Of a stretch of DNA of 9,484 nt, positions 6,366-9,484 are shown in pieces; position 1 is the stretch's first letter; the number at the start of each line of letters is the position of its first letter. A model generated the notes under the pieces. The model ran no database searches. It worked only from the letters and a program-made list of their open reading frames with translations, and was not told where the DNA came from. Made by a program: the position numbers and the translations under genes. This DNA is from JBPEXY01 sp052031065 (lineage in GTDB: Bacteria > Pseudomonadota > Gammaproteobacteria > Immundisolibacterales > Immundisolibacteraceae): positions 1 to 9,484 of the forward strand of contig JBPEXY010000145.1 of NCBI GenBank assembly GCA_052031065.1, read 5' to 3'.

Positions 6366-6630
6366 CCCCGTTCCAGAACGCCAGATAGTCTGTTATCTGC
6401 CGTGCCGCCTCATAGGGCGCCGGGTAATACCAGGCCGCATCTGCGTTAACCTCGCCACCCACCTGCAGATGGTAGTAGCTGGCATCACCCTTCCAGCCAC
6501 AGTGGGAGTGGGTTTCACTGGCAACCAGAAAGCGCTGATCGACACTGTCTGGTGGAAAATAGTGGTTGCCTTCAATAACGATGGTTTCATCACTTTCGGC
6601 GATCACCGAACCGTTCCAGATCGCTTTCAT
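6349..6630 (-). CDS. DUF427 family protein
   Basis: A 93-residue cytosolic protein of the DUF427 (PF04248) family, whose members are small beta-rich proteins of unproven function. Visible signature: MKAIWNGSVIAES at 1-13, VIEGNHYFPPDSV at 18-30, SETHSHCGWKGDASYY at 38-53 with one Cys, DAAWYYPAPYEAA at 64-76 and YLAFWNGVEV at 82-91. It is full length for the family. The frame extends to a codon at 6669, but homology starts at ATG 6630, which is preceded by a G-rich GGGGGGTGGCA stretch serving as ribosome binding site. The end overlaps the TraB/GumN start by 17 bases. Three 12-bp repeats sit just upstream. Confidence 0.9.
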   Translation of the reverse strand: MKAIWNGSVIAESDETIVIEGNHYFPPDSVDQRFLVASETHSHCGWKGDASYYHLQVGGEVNADAAWYYPAPYEAARQITDYLAFWNGVEVSE

Positions 6631-6644
6631 TGCCACCCCCCAAA

Positions 6645-6680
6645 GGATTAACACCAGGATTAACGACAAAATTAACGCAA
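6645..6680. repeat. Three tandem 12-bp repeats upstream of the DUF427 gene
   Basis: ggattaacacca (6645-6656), ggattaacgaca (6657-6668) and aaattaacgcaa (6669-6680) share the core ATTAAC spaced exactly 12 bases apart (6647, 6659, 6671). They fill most of the 73-base gap between the symporter stop and the DUF427 start and end 14 bases before the DUF427 ATG. They could be an operator array in the promoter/leader or a slippage product. Confidence 0.7.
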
Positions 6681-6694
6681 GGAATTACCAAGCT

Positions 6695-6709
6695 GCCTGA
6701 AAATCAGGC
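6695..6709 (-). terminator. Small hairpin over the symporter stop codon
   Basis: GCCTGA (6695-6700) and TCAGGC (6704-6709) pair with a 3-base loop; the symporter TGA stop at 6704-6706 is in the stem. Downstream on the minus strand the sequence is only mildly T-rich (GCTTGGTAATTCC), so it is at best a weak terminator between the symporter and DUF427 genes. Confidence 0.3.
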
Positions 6710-8410
6710 GGAAACCTCGTGTGCCGGGCCAACATGGTCGGGTAACCGAATCTCCTCCACCAGCTCCTGCACCTGTTGTGGTGGTGGCGCGGTGACCAGC
6801 GACAGCAGGATCGTTACCGCAAAATTGATCAACATACCCAGGGTGCCGATCCCCTCTGGCGAAATACCAAACAGCCAGTGGTCGGCGCTGTTGAGCTCGG
6901 GATTGATAAATTTAAAGTGGATGATGTAACCGGCGGTAAACCCGATGCCGCTGATCATGCCGGTAATGGCACCGATGCTGTTGGCCCGTTTCCAGAATAT
7001 ACCGAGCAGAATCACCGGAAAAAACGATGCTGCGGCCAGTCCAAAGGCAAAAGCGACCACCTGGGCGACGAACCCCGGCGGGTTAATACCGAAATAGCCG
7101 GCCACACAGACCGCCAGACCTGCCGCAATACGGGCAACCGCCAGCTCGCCACGCTCAGTGATGCCGGGCACAAAGGTCCGTTTCATCAGGTCGTGAGCAA
7201 CTGCCGTAGAGATCACCAGCAACAGTCCGGCGGCTGTCGACAGCGCCGCAGCGAGTCCGCCGGCCGCCACCAGCCCCACCACCCAGGCCGGCAGTTGGGC
7301 GATCTCAGGATTGGCCAGAACCATAATGTCACGATCAATGGTCAACTCATTTTCGATAGCGCTCGCCGGTCCGGTGTACTGGATGCGGCCATCACCATTT
7401 TTATCTTCAAACTTGATCAGCCCGGTGGTTTCCCATTTGCTGAACCAGTCTGGTACCTCAGTGTAGACCGTATCGGGAATGACACTGAGCAGATTGGTAC
7501 GGGCGAAAGCGGCGACCGCTGGCGCGGTGGTGTAAAGCAGGGCGATAAACAGCAGTGCCCAGCCAGCACTACTGCGGGCACCGGCAACCTTGGGCACAGT
7601 ATAAAAACGGACCAGCACATGGGGCAGGCCAGCAGTGCCAACCATCAGCGCTGCGGTAATAAAAAACAGGTCCTGGGTACTCTTGCCACCAGCAGTATAG
7701 GCAGCAAACCCGAGCTCCTGACTGAGGCCATCAAGGCGATCAAGCAGATAGACACCGCTACCATCTGCCAGCGTGGAACCAAAACCCACCTGCGGCACCG
7801 GCTGGCCGGTAATCATCAGCGAGATAAAGATCGCCGGCACCATAAAGGCAAAAATCAGCACGCAATACTGGGCCACCTGAGTGTAGGTAATGCCCTTCAT
7901 GCCACCGAGGACGGCATAGAAAAAGACAATGCCCATACCGATCAACACCCCTTCATTGATACCGACATCGAGGAATCGGGAAAAGACAATGCCAACACCA
8001 CGCATCTGCCCGGCCACATAGGTGAAGGAGACAAAGATGGCGCAAAACACCGCCACCACCCGCGCCAGCTGCGAATAGTAACGATCACCAACAAAATCGG
8101 GCACGGTATATTTGCCAAACTTACGCAAATAAGGGGCGAGCAGAAGCGCCAGCAGCACATAGCCACCGGTCCACCCCATCAGGTAGACACTGCCATCACG
8201 GCCCATAAACGAGACAATGCCGGCCATGGAGATGAAAGATGCGGCGCTCATCCAGTCGGCCGCCGTGGCAAGGCCGTTGGTCAGTGGTGAAACCTGACCG
8301 CCGGCAACATAAAACTCACCGGTAGAGCCGGCCCGCGACCAGACCGCAATACCGATATAGAGGGCAAACGAGAGCCCGACCATGACGAAGGTCCACGCCT
8401 GTACGGTCAT
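6704..8410 (-). CDS. Large subunit of a sodium:solute symporter, VC_2705-type
   Basis: A 568-residue inner membrane transporter of the sodium:solute symporter superfamily (LeuT fold, about 13 helices), near acetate/pyruvate-type permeases and in the subfamily that pairs with DUF4212 proteins. Seen: GEFYVAGGQVSPLTNGLATA at 31-50 and ADWMSAASFISMAG at 51-64 (family signature, helix 1), YTVPDFVGDRYY at 101-112, YVAGQMRGVG at 131-140, VLGGMKGITYTQ at 167-178, GLPHVLVRFYTVP at 261-273 and GGLAAALSTAAGLLLVIS at 384-401, which holds the conserved Ser/Thr linked to Na+ binding in relatives. A soluble insert at about 305-372 contains an EF-hand-like loop, DKNGDGRIQYTG at 336-347. The substrate is likely a small carboxylate such as acetate, but that is inference. 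The ATG overlaps the DUF4212 stop as ATGA; CAGGAG nine bases upstream serves as ribosome binding site. Confidence 0.92.
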   Translation of the reverse strand: MTVQAWTFVMVGLSFALYIGIAVWSRAGSTGEFYVAGGQVSPLTNGLATAADWMSAASFISMAGIVSFMGRDGSVYLMGWTGGYVLLALLLAPYLRKFGKYTVPDFVGDRYYSQLARVVAVFCAIFVSFTYVAGQMRGVGIVFSRFLDVGINEGVLIGMGIVFFYAVLGGMKGITYTQVAQYCVLIFAFMVPAIFISLMITGQPVPQVGFGSTLADGSGVYLLDRLDGLSQELGFAAYTAGGKSTQDLFFITAALMVGTAGLPHVLVRFYTVPKVAGARSSAGWALLFIALLYTTAPAVAAFARTNLLSVIPDTVYTEVPDWFSKWETTGLIKFEDKNGDGRIQYTGPASAIENELTIDRDIMVLANPEIAQLPAWVVGLVAAGGLAAALSTAAGLLLVISTAVAHDLMKRTFVPGITERGELAVARIAAGLAVCVAGYFGINPPGFVAQVVAFAFGLAAASFFPVILLGIFWKRANSIGAITGMISGIGFTAGYIIHFKFINPELNSADHWLFGISPEGIGTLGMLINFAVTILLSLVTAPPPQQVQELVEEIRLPDHVGPAHEVSA

Positions 8411-8676
8411 ACTCCTGGCTCCTGTTTACGTGCTTCATAAGCCCGGTCGGCACGGTTCATAAGCCAGACATAAGCGATGATCAGCAGCACAAACACGTAG
8501 ATGGAACCCTGCTGAGCAAACCAGAAACCGAGGCCAAAACCACCGACCCGGATGGTGTTGAGCTGCTCAACAAACAGAATGCCGCAGCCAAACGATACGA
8601 CAAACCAGATCAGCAGCAGAATAATCAGATAACGCAGGTTGGCACGCCAGTAGGCGTGGCGCCGATCCCGTGACAT
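8407..8676 (-). CDS. DUF4212 small subunit of the sodium:solute symporter
   Basis: An 89-residue membrane protein of the DUF4212 family, consistently encoded next to VC_2705-type symporters and presumed to be their accessory subunit. Two membrane helices are visible at about 15-36 and 57-74, with HAYWRANLRYL at 7-17, FVVSFGCGILF at 25-35 and GGFGLGFWFAQQGSIYVFV at 45-63 as conserved family sequence; the C-terminus is charged. The start is ATG 8676, with GGGGAG four bases upstream. A TTG four codons further up (8688) overlaps that ribosome binding site and is unlikely. Its TGA stop overlaps the symporter ATG by four bases, so the two proteins should be made in balanced amounts by translational coupling. 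Confidence 0.93.
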   Translation of the reverse strand: MSRDRRHAYWRANLRYLIILLLIWFVVSFGCGILFVEQLNTIRVGGFGLGFWFAQQGSIYVFVLLIIAYVWLMNRADRAYEARKQEPGV

Positions 8677-8680
8677 GGCT

Positions 8681-8686
8681 CTCCCC
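8681..8686 (-). promoter_or_regulatory. Ribosome binding site fixing the DUF4212 start
   Basis: GGGGAG on the coding strand lies between the in-frame TTG (8688) and ATG (8676), four bases before the ATG, so the ATG is the real start. Confidence 0.75.
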
Positions 8687-8785
8687 AATTGGTTTTATGG
8701 TGACAATCGCCCCGGCGGTAGCCGGAGCGGGATTATCTTACCAACTTGCGAGGCCTCACCGGGACCGGTTGGGGAATCGAATCTA

Positions 8786-8807
8786 GCCAGCGCCGACCGG
8801 CGCTGGC
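8786..8807 (-). terminator. GC-rich hairpin after the DoxX gene, probable terminator
   Basis: GCCAGCGCC (8786-8794) and GGCGCTGGC (8799-8807) form a perfect 9-bp stem with a 4-base loop, 14 bases past the DoxX stop. The sequence after it on the minus strand (TAGATTCGATTCC) is only partly T-rich. It is the strongest hairpin I found in the window and sits where the DoxX transcript should end, before the symporter unit. Confidence 0.6.
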
Positions 8808-8821
8808 CTGGTACGCTCCGC

Positions 8822-9463
8822 TCAATGGCGAAATGTTCTGGCAATCCAGTAATCGGCGCTCAGATAACGACCACCACCCATGAAAAACAGCACCAGCAGC
8901 ATCACCAGATAGGTAGCGGCAAACTCAATGCCGTTATTCAGAATCACAAAGGATCCATTCTCCGTGAGCCAGTCGTAATGTCCATGTTCGCGCAGCAGAC
9001 TGCGGCCCACTTCGAGCCGATCCGCCGCACCAGCGACCCGTTCGGTGGCAAAAGGTGCGGTCACATCAGCAATGGCCTGCCAGCCGTATTGCCAGTGCAC
9101 GGTCACAATCGCCACCACCATGGTGACCATTAACGGAATCGAGATCCAGCGTGTCGCCAGGCCAATCGCGAGCAGGAAGGCTCCGGCCAGCTCCGACCAG
9201 CCGGCGAGAAAGGCCATGAGTTCCGGCAGCGGCAATCCCAGCCCCCAGTCGGGGTTACCAAACCATGAGACAGTCGCCTCGTTGGGCAGCAGCCAGCCAA
9301 ACAGTCCATCCTCTTCAATGGTCGCGCTGGTGAACCTGATTTTCTGCGTACCCGCCATCCACAACACCGGGATCAGGTAGAGCCGCAACATCAGCGGAGC
9401 AAGAAAATCGACCGCCAGCGTCCGGTCGAGCAGGTTCTGTAGTTTGTTGAGTAATTTGATCAT
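8822..9463 (-). CDS. DoxX family membrane protein, HvfX type (linked to copper-binding RiPP operons)
   Basis: A 213-residue inner membrane protein of the DoxX family with four likely helices at about 22-39, 80-103, 108-125 and 177-195. The sequence resembles the HvfX subgroup: MLRLYLIPVLWMAG at 25-38, WFGNPDWGLGLP at 67-78, ELMAFLAGWSELAGAFLL at 81-98, RWISIPLMVTM at 105-115, TVHWQYGWQAIAD at 121-133, a soluble segment at about 133-170, and GSFVILNNGIEFAATYLVML at 170-189. HvfX/BufD-type DoxX proteins commonly belong to operons with a DUF692 (MNIO) enzyme, its DUF2063 partner and a Cys-containing precursor peptide that binds copper; their exact job is not known. None of those partners is inside this window. 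The ATG follows AAAGGAG (9472-9478) by eight bases. The gene ends before a strong hairpin, so it is likely the last gene of a unit that enters from the right edge. DoxX membership is sure; the HvfX subgroup is recalled from resemblance. Confidence 0.82.
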   Translation of the reverse strand: MIKLLNKLQNLLDRTLAVDFLAPLMLRLYLIPVLWMAGTQKIRFTSATIEEDGLFGWLLPNEATVSWFGNPDWGLGLPLPELMAFLAGWSELAGAFLLAIGLATRWISIPLMVTMVVAIVTVHWQYGWQAIADVTAPFATERVAGAADRLEVGRSLLREHGHYDWLTENGSFVILNNGIEFAATYLVMLLVLFFMGGGRYLSADYWIARTFRH

Positions 9464-9471
9464 GGCGACTG

Positions 9472-9478
9472 CTCCTTT
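9472..9478 (-). promoter_or_regulatory. Strong ribosome binding site of the DoxX gene
   Basis: AAAGGAG on the coding strand, eight bases before the ATG at 9463, confirms the start. Only six bases remain before the window edge, so any promoter or upstream gene lies outside. Confidence 0.8.
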
Positions 9479-9484
9479 CAGGCA

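Noticed and set aside
6776..8290. A 504-codon open frame on the plus strand opposite the symporter gene
   Set aside because: Its translation is rich in Gln, His, Asn and Arg with no recognisable domain, and it mirrors the codon pattern of the well-conserved symporter on the other strand. It is an antisense shadow, not a gene.
8637..8660. TTGGCACG resembling a sigma-54 -24 element
   Set aside because: No TTGCA/T -12 element is at the required spacing, and the site is inside the DUF4212 coding sequence.
8752..8790. A stretch (ggttggggaatcgaatct) resembling a tRNA T-arm
   Set aside because: It lacks the GTTCGA loop pairing, and no acceptor stem, anticodon arm or D-arm could be drawn around it.
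1..9484. CRISPR array, insertion sequence, prophage or integrated element
   Set aside because: No regularly spaced repeats of CRISPR size, no transposase or integrase domain and no flanking terminal repeats were seen; all genes look chromosomal.

Overview
The window looks like chromosomal DNA of a free-living or symbiotic gammaproteobacterium. The base composition is moderately GC-rich. Hsp33, endonuclease IV with all nine zinc ligands at the E. coli positions, a DUF423 (YgdD-type) membrane protein, a TraB/GumN protein, the DUF4212 plus VC_2705-type symporter pair and an HvfX-type DoxX protein together point to that class. I cannot name the genus from sequence alone. No tRNA, rRNA, transposase, integrase, phage gene or CRISPR array was seen.

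Layout, left to right. (1) 1-684, minus: an LpxR-family outer-membrane lipid A deacylase, cut by the left edge of the window. (2) 800-1981, plus: a short malic enzyme, divergent from lpxR. (3) 2081-2443, plus: a small exported EF-hand protein. (4) 2550-3398, minus: endonuclease IV (nfo) starting at GTG. (5) 3551-3925 and 3958-4431, plus: a DUF423 membrane protein and a SLOG-fold 'putative molybdenum carrier' protein, behind a promoter with a perfect TATAAT box. (6) 4418-5269, minus: Hsp33 (hslO), whose end overlaps the previous gene tail to tail by 14 bases. (7) 6349-6630 and 5463-6365, minus: a DUF427 protein overlapping by 17 bases a TraB/GumN protein that starts at TTG. (8) 8407-8676 and 6704-8410, minus: a two-part sodium:solute symporter, DUF4212 small protein then large transporter, joined by an ATGA stop/start overlap. 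(9) 8822-9463, minus: an HvfX-type DoxX membrane protein with a strong ribosome binding site, ending before a 9-bp GC-rich hairpin.

Most genes are housekeeping or stress functions: DNA base repair, redox chaperone, C4-acid metabolism, organic acid or acetate-type uptake and envelope maintenance. They do not form one pathway. The symporter pair and malic enzyme both fit a cell that handles small organic acids, but they lie in separate transcription units, so this link is only suggestive. The part most likely to border something unusual is the right edge. HvfX-type DoxX proteins commonly accompany operons for copper-binding, post-translationally modified peptides (HvfABC/bufferin type), and the precursor and modification genes would lie just outside this window, upstream of 9463. 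Smaller oddities are three 12-bp tandem repeats ahead of the DUF427 gene, a perfect 15-bp duplication inside the lpxR signal-peptide coding region, and an EF-hand-like loop inside the symporter.
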